DNA from: Amycolatopsis sp. DSM 110486 | GTDB taxonomy: Bacteria > Actinomycetota > Actinomycetes > Mycobacteriales > Pseudonocardiaceae | NCBI RefSeq assembly: GCF_019468465.1 | Contig: NZ_CP080519.1 | Coordinates: 4,107,001-4,171,000, forward strand | Reading direction: 5' to 3' | Length of the DNA stretch: 64,000 bases | Shown here: piece by piece, positions 27,469-36,153 of the stretch | Layout: every line of letters begins with the position of its first letter | How positions within the stretch are numbered: the stretch's first letter is position 1 | The notes under the pieces: generated by a model | Database searches by the model: none | What the model saw: only the letters and a program-made list of their open reading frames with translations | What the model was told of the DNA's origin: nothing | Translations under genes and position numbers: made by a program

Positions 27469-28431
27469 TCAGTAGCTGTACGGGTCGCTCGAAGCGCCGG
27501 CGGCCGGGGCACTCGTGGTCGGCTTGGCCGGGGCGGATCCGGTGCTCGTGGTGGTGCCGGACTTGCAGCCGTTGGGCTCGATCACGAACCACGTGCCCTT
27601 CACGCCCATGCCGTTGGCCTGGCCGGGCGCGGTGTCCTTCGAATACCGGTACAGCGGCCAGCCGCCGAGCGTGGCCTGCGTGGTGCCGTCGGCGCGTTTG
27701 ACGCTGCCGAGCAGCTTGGCGTCGATGCCGTCGAGTGCGACGTTGCCGCTGGTCAGCACGGGCGGCCACAGCTTGGCGCAGTCACCGTCGCAAGTGGACT
27801 TCGAGGGTTTCTTGCTGTCCTTGGTGAACAGGTAGAGCGTGAAGCCGTCCTGGTCGACCACGGCCGCGCCGACGCCGTCGACCTTGCCGGCGCTGAGCTT
27901 CACACCGTCCGAAGTGGACTTTCCGGCCTTGCCGCCCTGCGGGGTGGCCGCGAACCAGGTGCCGTTCACGCCCTGGCCGGTGGCGTCGCCGGGCGTGGTG
28001 TCCTTGGCGTAGGTGTAGAGCGGCCAGCCGTTGACAGTCACCTGCTCGGTGCCGTCGTCGCGGGTCACGCTGCCGACGAGGCTCTTGTCCACGCCGTCGA
28101 GCTGCACGGCGCCCTTCGACAGCAGCGGTGGCCACGCCTTGGCGCAGTCGGCCACGCACGCGGACTTCGGCGGTTTGGCGGTGTCCTTGTCGAAGCGGTA
28201 GAGCGTCTGGCCGTCGCCGTCGGTGAGGACCTTGCCCAGCTCACCGACGTCGGTGGCCGCGAGTTTGACGGCCGTCTCGGTCGCGGCCGCGGCGTTGCCG
28301 ACCTGACCGCCCCCGGTCCCGCCGCCGGGCACCGGCGCGGGTGGAGCGGTCGTGCCCGAGCAGGCGCTCAGCAGCGTGAGCCCTGCGGCCGCCGAGACGA
28401 CGATGACGCCCGTGCGGAACCTGCGAAGCAT
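27469..28431 (-). CDS. lipoprotein with secreted-repeat (PF03640/COG4315) domains
   Basis: 320 residues from ATG 28431 with AAGGAG upstream. Lipobox LSAC gives a lipid-anchored Cys near residue 24. Repeated beta units follow the pattern G-x-TLYxFxKD ... C-x3-CAKxWPP: TLYRFDKDTAKPPKSACVAD with CAKAWPPLL, the variant PLYTYAKDTTPGDATGQG, then TLYLFTKDSKKPSKSTCDGD with CAKLWPPVL and PLYRYSKDTAPGQANGMG. This is the COG4315 repeat, found in cell-surface lipoproteins such as those tied to redox or differentiation in actinobacteria. Paired cysteines suggest disulfides or heme/metal binding. The tail is Ser/Thr/Pro rich. Confidence 0.86.
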   Translation of the reverse strand: MLRRFRTGVIVVSAAAGLTLLSACSGTTAPPAPVPGGGTGGGQVGNAAAATETAVKLAATDVGELGKVLTDGDGQTLYRFDKDTAKPPKSACVADCAKAWPPLLSKGAVQLDGVDKSLVGSVTRDDGTEQVTVNGWPLYTYAKDTTPGDATGQGVNGTWFAATPQGGKAGKSTSDGVKLSAGKVDGVGAAVVDQDGFTLYLFTKDSKKPSKSTCDGDCAKLWPPVLTSGNVALDGIDAKLLGSVKRADGTTQATLGGWPLYRYSKDTAPGQANGMGVKGTWFVIEPNGCKSGTTTSTGSAPAKPTTSAPAAGASSDPYSY

Positions 28432-28558
28432 GAAACTTCTCCTTGGGTACGTGGTCGCCGCGCCAGGCGCAGCTGCCGGTACCCCCCGCGTTCCGTGAGG
28501 AACGCTTCCCACCCTCTTACACGGGCGGTCGGGCGGAGCGGTTCAGCAGAAGTTGCGA

Positions 28559-29914
28559 CTACTTTCCGTCACCTTCGAGGGCGCGGTCGACCAGTCGCCC
28601 TGCCGCGCCCGTGTACTGGGCGGGGTCGAGGAGGTCGTCGAGCTTCGCGGGGTCCAGGACATCGGTGACCTGGGATATCTCGGCGAGGACGTCCCGCAGC
28701 GGCCGGTTCTCGCCCACCGCCCGCTTCGACGCTTCACCGAGCACGTCCTTCGCCCGCGCCTTGCCGAGCAACGGCGCCAGCGCGGCCGACAGCCGTTCCG
28801 ACACGATCAGCCCGTGCGTGAGGCCGACGTCCTCCCGCATCCGCTCCGCGTCCACGGCCAGGCCGCGCGCCAGCTCGACGGCCGTGTGCGCCGCCCCGCC
28901 CGTGAGGCGCAGGCACTCGCGCAGCAGCTGCCACTCGGCCTGCCACACGCCGGCGGACCGCTCGTCCTCCGCCAGCCCGGACTGCGTCACGCCCGCCGCC
29001 AGCACCGGCACCTGCAGCGCCGCCGAGCGGATCAGGGCCGACAGCACGGGGTTGCGCTTGTGCGGCATCGCCGACGAGCCACCGCCCGTGGGCTCCGCGA
29101 CCTCGCCGATCTCGGTGCGCGTGAGCACCTGGACGTCGACCGCGAACTTGCCCAGCGCCGTGGCCGTTTGGGCCAGCGCGGCCACGAGATCCGCGACGGG
29201 CGTGCGGTTCGCGTGCCAGGGCAACGTCGTGGTGGCCAGGCCGGTTTCCTCGGCGAAGGCCTCGACGAGCCGCTCCGCGTAGTCCTCGGTGCCGTCGCCG
29301 TACTCGACGTACGCGGCCAGCGTCCCGGCCGCGCCGCCCAGCGACACGGGCAGCTCGAGGCGGCGCACCCGCCCTGCCGCGTCGAGCACGTACTGCCGCC
29401 AGCCCGCGGCCTTGAGCCCGAACGTCGTCGGTACGGCGTGGGCCGTCAGTGTCCGGCCCGGCATCACGGTGTCGCGGTGCGCGCGAGCCAGGTCCGCAAG
29501 CGCCGCCGCGGTTGTCGCCAAGTCGTCTCGCAGCAGCTCCAGCGCGTTCCTCGCGACGATCATCAACGCCGTGTCGACGATGTCCTGACTCGTCGACCCG
29601 CGGTGCACGTAGTCGGCATGCGTGGCCCCGACGGCCGCCGTCAGCTCCTTGACCAGCCCTACAACGGGATTCGCCGTCGCACGCGCCGTCTTCGCCAGCG
29701 CCACCACGTCGATCTCCCGCGCCACCTCGGCGGCCTTCGCGGTGATCGCCTCCGCCGCCCCGGTCGGCACGGTCCCCAGCCGCGCCTGCGCCCTCGCCAG
29801 GGCCGCCTCGGCCGCCAGCATCGCCCCCACCACCGCGTTGTCCCCGGTCACCGCCTCGACCGGCGTCCCGGCCCGCACGGGCGACAACAACCCGGAATCA
29901 GGATCGACGCTCAT
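28559..29914 (-). CDS. pcaB: fumarase/aspartase-superfamily lyase, PcaB-like
   Basis: 451 residues from ATG 29914 (MSVDPDSG). The superfamily signature GSSAMPHKRNP is present, with the HRGSTSQDIVDTAL and TLTAHAVPTTFG active-site regions. The opening LLSPVRAGTPVEAVTGD is typical of 3-carboxy-cis,cis-muconate cycloisomerase from the beta-ketoadipate pathway. Length agrees with PcaB. However no other pca gene is adjacent, so an adenylosuccinate-lyase-like role on another substrate cannot be excluded. It appears to be a single-gene unit. Confidence 0.8.
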   Translation of the reverse strand: MSVDPDSGLLSPVRAGTPVEAVTGDNAVVGAMLAAEAALARAQARLGTVPTGAAEAITAKAAEVAREIDVVALAKTARATANPVVGLVKELTAAVGATHADYVHRGSTSQDIVDTALMIVARNALELLRDDLATTAAALADLARAHRDTVMPGRTLTAHAVPTTFGLKAAGWRQYVLDAAGRVRRLELPVSLGGAAGTLAAYVEYGDGTEDYAERLVEAFAEETGLATTTLPWHANRTPVADLVAALAQTATALGKFAVDVQVLTRTEIGEVAEPTGGGSSAMPHKRNPVLSALIRSAALQVPVLAAGVTQSGLAEDERSAGVWQAEWQLLRECLRLTGGAAHTAVELARGLAVDAERMREDVGLTHGLIVSERLSAALAPLLGKARAKDVLGEASKRAVGENRPLRDVLAEISQVTDVLDPAKLDDLLDPAQYTGAAGRLVDRALEGDGK

Positions 29915-29977
29915 GCCGCCCAGCATCGCACGCGGGACTCGCCGCCACCGCGCTCCTGTGCGGAGCCTCGCATCGGG

Positions 29978-30514
29978 TCAGTGGCCCACCGTGCCGTCGA
30001 GGGATTCGCGCAGCAGATCAGCGTGGCCGTTGTGCCGCGCGTACTCCGCGATCTGGTGCACCAGTAACCACCGCAACGTGAACGGCTCACCGGTCACCAG
30101 CGACGTTCCCCGGTCCTCCAGCGAGGAAGCCGACGCGACGATCTCCCGCGAGCGTGCGCACTCCGTGCGCCACAAGGCCATTGCCTCGGTGACGTCGCCG
30201 TCGAGGGAGTCGAAGTCCTGGTTGGGTTCGTCGTCGGAGTAGTGGAGGAGGGGCACGTCGGCGCCGGCGAACTGTTGTTGGAACCACCAGCGTTCGACGC
30301 CCGCGAGGTGGCGCAGGATGCCGTGCAGGGAAAGGCCCGACGGGGACACGGCCTTGGTCGACAGGGCGTCCTGCCCGAGGCCCGCGCACTTCACCGCGAA
30401 CGTCTCGCGGTGCCAGTCGAGGAACGCGACCAGGGTGTCGCGCTCACCGGCCAGCCTGGGGATGGCCTCTCGCGTGCTTTCGGCCACGGGCGAGAAATGC
30501 TGAGGAATTTCCAT
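29978..30514 (-). CDS. DinB-family protein (DUF664)
   Basis: 178 residues from ATG 30514. The four-helix-bundle DinB pattern is clear: LVAFLDWHRETF, SLHGILRHLAGVERWWFQQQ, and HQIAEYARHNGHADLLRE. The metal-binding histidines (HGILRHL, HQIAEYARHNGH) are kept. The family includes metal-dependent, thiol-using enzymes such as mycothiol transferases. The exact role is not evident. It seems monocistronic, between the pcaB-like gene and a TetR gene on the same strand. Confidence 0.86.
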   Translation of the reverse strand: MEIPQHFSPVAESTREAIPRLAGERDTLVAFLDWHRETFAVKCAGLGQDALSTKAVSPSGLSLHGILRHLAGVERWWFQQQFAGADVPLLHYSDDEPNQDFDSLDGDVTEAMALWRTECARSREIVASASSLEDRGTSLVTGEPFTLRWLLVHQIAEYARHNGHADLLRESLDGTVGH

Positions 30515-30550
30515 CCGCCCACGGTCTCACCCGGCACCGACAATTCCGGC

Positions 30551-31114
30551 TCACCGGGCAACCAGCCGCGAAACCGCCGTGGCCAAGGCCGTCCGCTGCG
30601 AATCCGGCCACAACGCGGCGTTTCCGGCCTGCGCGATGTTGCCGTACGTCAACGCGAGGATCAGATCGAGCAGCGCCGCAGCCGGCAACGCCGACGACAC
30701 CGCCCCCGAGGCCTGAGCCGCCGCGATGCCCGCCACCTTGTCGGCCATCGCGCGCGAGAGGGGGGCCAGCGACTGCAGCAGGTCCGGCCGTCCGAGCGCC
30801 TGCCACAGGTTCAGCCGCACCATCCGCGGATTGGCGCGGTAAAAGTCGAATACCTGGCACGCGTACCCCGGCAGGTCCTCGGCGTCGAATGTCACCGCGG
30901 CCTGCGCCTGCAGCACCTTCTCCGTCAGCACGGCCTCGAACAGCCCGTCCTTGCTGCCGAAGTACGCGTAGATCATGCGCTGGTTCGCGCGCGCCCGTTC
31001 GGCGATGCGGCCGACGCGCCCGCCCGCGAGCCCGGCGTCGGAGAACTCCTCGATGGCCGCGTCGAGGATGCGACGGCGAGTGGCGGCGGCGTCGCGGGCC
31101 GGAGCCTCAGTCAT
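30551..31114 (-). CDS. TetR/AcrR family regulator
   Basis: 187 residues from ATG 31114, overlapping the 3' end of the SDR gene by eight bases. The TetR_N domain is typical: TRRRILDAAIEEFSDAGL, VGRIAERARANQRMIYAYFG, SKDGLFEAVL. The C-terminal region suits a TetR_C ligand pocket. It is the second gene of an operon led by the frameshifted SDR. It likely binds GTAAGTA-N6-TACTTAC upstream of the operon and so represses itself. Confidence 0.87.
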   Translation of the reverse strand: MTEAPARDAAATRRRILDAAIEEFSDAGLAGGRVGRIAERARANQRMIYAYFGSKDGLFEAVLTEKVLQAQAAVTFDAEDLPGYACQVFDFYRANPRMVRLNLWQALGRPDLLQSLAPLSRAMADKVAGIAAAQASGAVSSALPAAALLDLILALTYGNIAQAGNAALWPDSQRTALATAVSRLVAR

Positions 31115-31933
31115 GGGCGTCCACCGAGCGGCTCAGCTCCTCCCAACGGTCCAGCTCCGCGAGTTTGCGCTGCTCCGCGCGCCGGATGAAGTCCACGGCC
31201 TCGCCCGAAAGCGGCAGCCACAACGGCGGGTCGGTCAGCTCGAACACGCTCAGGATCATCGCCGCCGCCCGCGCCGGGTCGACGCCCGGGGCCTGCCCGG
31301 TGGCGTGGGCCGTGCGCATCGGCGCCAGCACGGACGCGTACGCGGGGCTCGGCTCGGGCGCGTCCATCGACGAGTACAGCGACGTCGCCATCGACCCCGC
31401 CTTGACCACCGTCACGCGCACGCCGAACCCGGCCGTCTCCAGGGCCAGCGCTTCGGAGAACCCCTCCAGAGCGAACTTCGCCGTGACGTAGGGGCCGAGC
31501 CCCGCCGCCGGTGCCAGCCGCCCGCTCACTGACGAGATCTGCAAGACGTGCCCCGCGCCCTGCTTCCGGAACACGGGCAGCGCAGCGCGGCTGACGTGGA
31601 CCGCGCCCCAGAGGTTCGTCTCGACCTGGTCGCGGAAGTCGGCGAGCGGGGTGTCCTCGAGGCTGGAGACGTTGGCGTAGCCGGCGTTGTTGATCACGCC
31701 GTCGAGCCGGCCGAACTCGTCCACCGCACCTGCACGGCGTCCGCGGCGGCCTCGGGGTCCCGCACGTCCAGGGCCACGGCCCGCGCCGATTCGGGGTACG
31801 CCGAGACCAGGTCCGCGACCGCGTCGGAGCGGCGCGCCGTGGCCACGACCCGGTGGCCGGCCTCGAGCGCCGCGACCGCGAGCGCGCGACCGAGGCCGCG
31901 GGAAGTTCCGGTGATGAGCAGGGTGCGTGACAT
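31107..31933 (-). pseudogene. short-chain dehydrogenase with a frameshift
   Basis: An otherwise complete SDR read in two frames. The first part from ATG 31933 (MSRTLLITGTSRGLGRAL, TGxxxGxG motif; DVRDPEAAADAVQ) leaves frame near 31724-31733 at CAGGTGCGGTGGAC. The second frame continues VDEFGRLDGVINNAGYA (NNAG), ISSVSGR and YVTAK (catalytic Ser, Tyr, Lys). One inserted base restores a 275-residue protein, so a single-base deletion (or sequencing error) is the simplest explanation. All catalytic residues downstream are intact, so the lesion is recent or artefactual. If real, the gene is a pseudogene while the TetR gene in its operon remains. Confidence 0.8.
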
Positions 31934-31945
31934 GGCCGTCCTCAA

Positions 31946-31965
31946 GTAAGTAACCGAATACTTAC
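31946..31965. promoter_or_regulatory. TetR operator upstream of SDR-TetR operon
   Basis: Inverted repeat GTAAGTA (31946-31952), six bases, TACTTAC (31959-31965), just before the SDR start at 31933 and next to the TTG 31990 gene on the other strand. The place and symmetry match a TetR autoregulatory site. Confidence 0.65.
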
Positions 31966-31989
31966 CACGATAACGGAGGATCCTCCACA

Positions 31990-32172
31990 TTGCTAGGTGC
32001 CAACGAGCTCAAGGAGTTCACGCGCCTCGACCAGGGGTTCATGGAACATCTCCACGACACGCGCCGGGCCCGGGCCGAGTCCACCGAGGCGTGGTACGCA
32101 CAGGCACGGCTGTTCCGCGACTCCGCCGTCGAGATCGTGGAGTTCGGCGACCGCCTGCGGGCTCAGCTGTGA
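31990..32172 (+). CDS. small hypothetical helical protein
   Basis: 60 residues from TTG 31990, with GGAGGATCC upstream; a later ATG at 32041 would leave 43 residues. The product is charged and helical: ELKEFTRLDQGFMEHLHDTR, ARAESTEAWYAQARLFRDSA, VEIVEFGDRLRAQL. There is no known domain. Its 3' end overlaps the convergent ligase gene by ten bases. It is divergent from the SDR-TetR operon across the palindrome at 31946-31965 and could be co-regulated. Codon use looks like a real gene, but support is modest. Confidence 0.5.
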   Translation: MLGANELKEFTRLDQGFMEHLHDTRRARAESTEAWYAQARLFRDSAVEIVEFGDRLRAQL

Positions 32173-33722
32173 GCGACCTCCCGCTGCCGCAGCACCTTCC
32201 GCAGGATCTTGCCCGCGGCGGACTTCGGGATGGCGTCCACGAACCCCACCTGCCGCACCTTCTTGTACGGCGCCACCCGCTCGGCCACGAACGCCTGCAC
32301 CGCGGCCTCGTCCAGCTCCGCTGACCGGCGCACGACGAACGCCTTGGGCACCTCGCCCGCCTCGTCGTCGGGCACGCCGATCACGGCCGCGTCGGCGATG
32401 CCCGGGTGCGTCAGCAGCAGCGCCTCCAGCTCGGCCGGCGGGACCTGGAAACCCTTGTACTTGATCAGTTCCTTGAGCCGGTCGACCACGTGGAACACGC
32501 CGCGGCCGTCGACGGTCACGATGTCGTCGGTGTGCAGGTAGCCGTCGCTGTCGATGGTCGCGGCGGTGGCGGCGGCGTTGTTGAGGTAGCCGCGCATCAC
32601 GTTCGGGCCGCGCACCCACAGCTCGCCGCGCTCGGCGTCTTCGCCGGTCACGGGGTCGACCACGCGGGCCTCGACGCTCGGCATCAGCAGCCCGATCGAC
32701 CCGCGGTCGACGTCGGGCCGGTCGGCCGGGATGCCGTGCGTGCACGGGCTGGTCTCGGTGAGGCCGTAGCCCTGCAGCACCGTGACGTTCAGCCGCGCGG
32801 CCAGCTCCTGGGCGATGCCGGCGTCGAGCGGCGCGGCGGCGCTCATCACCACGTCGACGCAGCCGAGGTCGTAGTCGGTCACGAACGGGACCTTCGCCAG
32901 CGCCAGTGCGATCGGCGGCGCGATGAACAGGTGGTCCACGCGGTGCTCGGCCACGGCGGCGAGGAAGCCCTTGAGGTCGAACCTCGGCATGGTCACCACG
33001 GTCGCCCGGTTGAGCAGGCTGATGTTCATGATCCCGTTCATGCCGTAGATGTGGAACAGCGGCAGCACGGCGATCGAACGCTTGCCCGGGCGCAGCTCCG
33101 TCAGCGGTTGCATCTGGCTGAGGTTCGCAACGACGTTCCGGTGCGTCAGCAGCACGCCCTTCGGCAAGCCGGTGGTGCCCGAGGAGTACGGCAGCACGGC
33201 GAGGTCGTCGGCCGTCGGTTCCGGCGGCGCGGCGGCGGTGCCGGCGAGCAGGTCGTCGAGCGACGTCACGCCGTCGGCCGCGTCGAGCACCACGATCTCT
33301 TTGACGCGTACGCCTTCCTCTTTCACGGCGGCGCGCGCGTTGCCGAGCCCGGCGGAGGTGGTGAACAGGATCCGCGCGCCCGCGTCACGCAGCTGGTGCG
33401 CCAGCTCGGCGGGGGTGTTGAGCGGGTTGGCGGGTGACACCGCGGCGCCCGAGCGCAGCACGCCGTGGAACACGACGGGGTACTCGGCGCAGTTCGGCGC
33501 GGCGAGCACGGCGACGTCGCCCCGGCCGATGCCGCGTTCGGCCAGCGCGGCAGCCAGGCGCTCGACGGCCGTGGCGAGCTCGCCGTAGGTCAGTCGCCTG
33601 CCCGAGCCGGCGTCGATGACCGCCGGGTGCGCGGCCTCCTCGGGTGTGAGCGAGCCCAGCAGCAGGCCGGGCAGGGATCCGTCGGGGATGACGACGTCGG
33701 GGTAGGTGCTGCGAATGGCCAT
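32163..33722 (-). CDS. AMP-dependent acyl-CoA ligase (4-coumarate-CoA ligase-like)
   Basis: 519 residues from ATG 33722. All adenylation motifs are present: YSSGTTGLPKGVLLTH (A3), GYGLTETSP (A5), GYLHTDDI (A7), DRLKELIKYKGFQV (A8) and PKSAAGKILRK (A10 with the catalytic Lys). Length and the KYKGFQVPPAELEALLL segment are those of 4CL/FadD-type ligases acting on aryl, cinnamyl or medium-chain acids. It activates an acid to its CoA thioester via an acyl-AMP. Just upstream, 25 bases away, is an acyl-CoA dehydrogenase in the same direction, so they probably act in sequence. Confidence 0.9.
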   Translation of the reverse strand: MAIRSTYPDVVIPDGSLPGLLLGSLTPEEAAHPAVIDAGSGRRLTYGELATAVERLAAALAERGIGRGDVAVLAAPNCAEYPVVFHGVLRSGAAVSPANPLNTPAELAHQLRDAGARILFTTSAGLGNARAAVKEEGVRVKEIVVLDAADGVTSLDDLLAGTAAAPPEPTADDLAVLPYSSGTTGLPKGVLLTHRNVVANLSQMQPLTELRPGKRSIAVLPLFHIYGMNGIMNISLLNRATVVTMPRFDLKGFLAAVAEHRVDHLFIAPPIALALAKVPFVTDYDLGCVDVVMSAAAPLDAGIAQELAARLNVTVLQGYGLTETSPCTHGIPADRPDVDRGSIGLLMPSVEARVVDPVTGEDAERGELWVRGPNVMRGYLNNAAATAATIDSDGYLHTDDIVTVDGRGVFHVVDRLKELIKYKGFQVPPAELEALLLTHPGIADAAVIGVPDDEAGEVPKAFVVRRSAELDEAAVQAFVAERVAPYKKVRQVGFVDAIPKSAAGKILRKVLRQREVAHS

Positions 33723-33747
33723 CGCTCCTCCTGGGCAGGCCGCGGGT

Positions 33748-34947
33748 TCAGCGCACGGGCTTGGGTTCCTTGGGCAGCCCGAGCAGCAGGTCTCCGACGA
33801 TGCCGCGCTGGATCTGAGACGAGCCGGCGTAGATCGTGCCGGCGCGGGAGTTGAGGTAGACGCTGGTCCACGACGCGGTCGAGTTCGGCGCGCCGGGATC
33901 GTCGGTGTGGTACCAGTTCGGCGACGGCCGCCCCGACGGCGTGAGCGCGTCGAGGCCGAGCACGTCGAGCGCGAGCTCCGTGACCAGGCGATGGTACTCG
34001 CTCCACAGCAGCTTGAAGGCCGCTGCGCGCGGCCCGGGCTCCTCGCCGTCGATCAGTAACGCGGCCGTGCGGAGGCCGTGGCAGCGCAGCTGTTCCACCT
34101 GCACGTGGCACCACGCGACGCGGCGGCGGATGTCCGGATCGGTGTCCAGGCCACGCTCGCGGACCAGGCCGACCAGCCGGTCGAGCTCGGCGCGGAAGCG
34201 GATCGGGGCGTGCAGCGCGGTTTCGCCGCGCTCGAAGCCGAGCAAGGTCATCGCGACGGCCCAGCCGCGGTCGACGTCACCCACCACGAGCTCGCGGTCG
34301 GTGGTGGCGTCGGTGAAAAAGACCTCGTTGAAGTCGGTGCCGCCGGTGATGTTTCGGATCGGCCGGATTTCCACGCCGGGCTGGTCAAGCGGGACCAGCA
34401 GCATGCTGATCCCCTTGTGCGGCGCGGCTTCGCGGTTGGTGCGGGCGAGCACGAACATCCAGTTGGCCAGGTGCGCGCCCGAGGACCAGAGTTTCTGGCC
34501 GTTGAGCCGCCACCGGTCGCCGTCGGGCTCGGCGCGCAGGGCGAGCGATGCCAGGTCGGACCCGGCGCCCGGCTCGGAGAAGCCCTGGGCGAACACGTAC
34601 TCACCGGAGACGATGCGCGGCAGGAACCTCCCGCGCAGCTCGGGTTTGCCCCAGCGGAGCATGGTGTTGCCGAGCATGCCTATGCCGAACGCGTCGTTGT
34701 CGGACCCGAACGGGATCCCGGCTGTGGACAGTTCTTCCACCAGCACCACGAGTTCGGCCGGGCTGAGGCCGGCGCCGCCGTACTCGACGGGCCACGCGGG
34801 CGCGACCCAGCCGCGCTCGGCCAGCGCCGCGCGGGCCCGGGTGCGGAACTCGGCGTAGGCGTCGCCTTCGAGGCCGCCGATGCCGCGCCAGCCGGGCGGT
34901 ACGAGAGCGGCGACGAACTCGTGGACCTGCTCGCGAAAACTCCCCAC
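33748..34947 (-). CDS. acyl-CoA dehydrogenase (subunit 1 of a probable pair)
   Basis: 399 residues from ATG 34947. Regions typical of acyl-CoA dehydrogenases: EYGGAGLSPAELVVLVEEL, FAQGFSEPGAGSDLASL (FAD-binding), NGQKLWSSGAHLANWM, GFERGETALHAPIRFRAELD. Near the C-terminus IYAGSSQIQRGIV has Ala where medium-chain enzymes carry the catalytic Glu (YEG), as in actinobacterial enzymes whose base is elsewhere or in a partner subunit. It is upstream of the ligase on the same strand and divergent from a shorter acyl-CoA dehydrogenase at 35052, as for steroid-type heterotetramers. Partnership is inference. Confidence 0.88.
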   Translation of the reverse strand: MGSFREQVHEFVAALVPPGWRGIGGLEGDAYAEFRTRARAALAERGWVAPAWPVEYGGAGLSPAELVVLVEELSTAGIPFGSDNDAFGIGMLGNTMLRWGKPELRGRFLPRIVSGEYVFAQGFSEPGAGSDLASLALRAEPDGDRWRLNGQKLWSSGAHLANWMFVLARTNREAAPHKGISMLLVPLDQPGVEIRPIRNITGGTDFNEVFFTDATTDRELVVGDVDRGWAVAMTLLGFERGETALHAPIRFRAELDRLVGLVRERGLDTDPDIRRRVAWCHVQVEQLRCHGLRTAALLIDGEEPGPRAAAFKLLWSEYHRLVTELALDVLGLDALTPSGRPSPNWYHTDDPGAPNSTASWTSVYLNSRAGTIYAGSSQIQRGIVGDLLLGLPKEPKPVR

Positions 34948-35051
34948 GCGCCCTCCTGCCTGGGTGACAACTCTGTCCTGACCTCAACAGTTGCGTAGAG
35001 AGACCCAATAGTCAATGCTTCGGTGCGGGCCTGGATCTTCGAGGAGGCGTG

Positions 35052-36089
35052 ATGGGTTACGCGACGACGGACGAACAGCGCGAGCTCGCCGAGTCGGTGC
35101 GGCGGATGCTGGCCGACGCCGCGCGCACGGCGCCGCTGCCGCCCGCGTGGGAAGCCGCGGGCGCGGGCCTCGACGGAGCCCTGTGGAAGACCTTCGCCGA
35201 CGCCGGGCTGTTCGGGTTGGGTGTGCCCGAGGAACGCGGCGGGTCCGGTGGTGGTTTGCGGGAACTGTGTGTGGTGGCCGAAGAAGTCGGGGCCGCGTTG
35301 CCGCGGATCCCGTTCGCCGCGGCGGTTTCCGCGGTGGCCGTTCTGAGTTCTGTGCACAATGTGGACAACCTTGTGGATGGTTCGGCCGTGGCGGTCGCGG
35401 CGTGGGAGTCGTTCCCTGTGTTTCCTGGGCATCGTTCGCCGTTGCGGCTGAGCGGGTCCACTGTGGACGGCGTGCTGCGCGTGGTGCCGTTCGGGCTCGA
35501 CGCGGACGTGCTCGTGGCGGCGGTCGAGGGTCGGTTCGTGCGGATCGACCTGGCGGCGGCCGGGGTGCGGCGCGAGTCGGTGGGCGCGTTCGACGTGATC
35601 GAGCCGGCCGCGGTGGTGGAGCTTTCCGGGGTGCCGGTTGTCGAGGTGCCTTCGGCTGAGGTGTCGGCTCGGGTACTGACGGTGCTCGCGGCGGAGCTGG
35701 TCGGAACGGGGCAGCGGGCGCTCGACGGAGCGGTGGAGTACGCGAAGCAACGGCAGCAGTTCGGGCGGGCGATCGGGTCGTTCCAGGCGCTCAAGCACCT
35801 GCTCGCCGACCGGTTCGTGCAGCTCGACGCGGCACGGCTGCTGGTCGAGTGGGCCGCTTCCACCGTGGACGCCGGTGTTGAGGCCCTGCCCGCGGCGCGC
35901 ACCGCCGTGGTCGCCGCGAGCGACGCCGCCGATGCGGCGACGCGCGATGCGCTGCAGGCCCATGGCGGTATCGGCTTCACCTGGGAACACCCGGCGCACG
36001 TCCACCTCAAGCACGCCCGCGCGCGGCGCCAGCTGCTCGGCTCGGCGGCACGCCAGCTCGACGCGGTGGCGGAGCACGTGTTCGCCTGA
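35052..36089 (+). CDS. short acyl-CoA dehydrogenase (subunit 2 of a probable pair)
   Basis: 345 residues from ATG 35052, with GAGGAGG five bases upstream (GTG 35049 is adjacent). It carries the C-terminal helical domain motifs RQQFGRAIGSFQALKHLLAD and HGGIGFTWEHPAHVHLKHAR, with FGLGVPEERGGSGGG near the N-terminus. The middle beta domain is reduced, as in FadE29-type partners of heteromeric acyl-CoA dehydrogenases. Divergent from the longer enzyme at 34947. Together with the ligase they would activate and desaturate an acid. The middle of the gene has less GC-biased words such as TGTGCACAATGTGGACAAC. Confidence 0.85.
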   Translation: MGYATTDEQRELAESVRRMLADAARTAPLPPAWEAAGAGLDGALWKTFADAGLFGLGVPEERGGSGGGLRELCVVAEEVGAALPRIPFAAAVSAVAVLSSVHNVDNLVDGSAVAVAAWESFPVFPGHRSPLRLSGSTVDGVLRVVPFGLDADVLVAAVEGRFVRIDLAAAGVRRESVGAFDVIEPAAVVELSGVPVVEVPSAEVSARVLTVLAAELVGTGQRALDGAVEYAKQRQQFGRAIGSFQALKHLLADRFVQLDAARLLVEWAASTVDAGVEALPAARTAVVAASDAADAATRDALQAHGGIGFTWEHPAHVHLKHARARRQLLGSAARQLDAVAEHVFA

Positions 36090-36153
36090 AACGTAGGTGC
36101 TTCCTTGATCCGGTTCGGGTAGTTTTCCGATCCGGAAAGAGGGGGAAATATTC

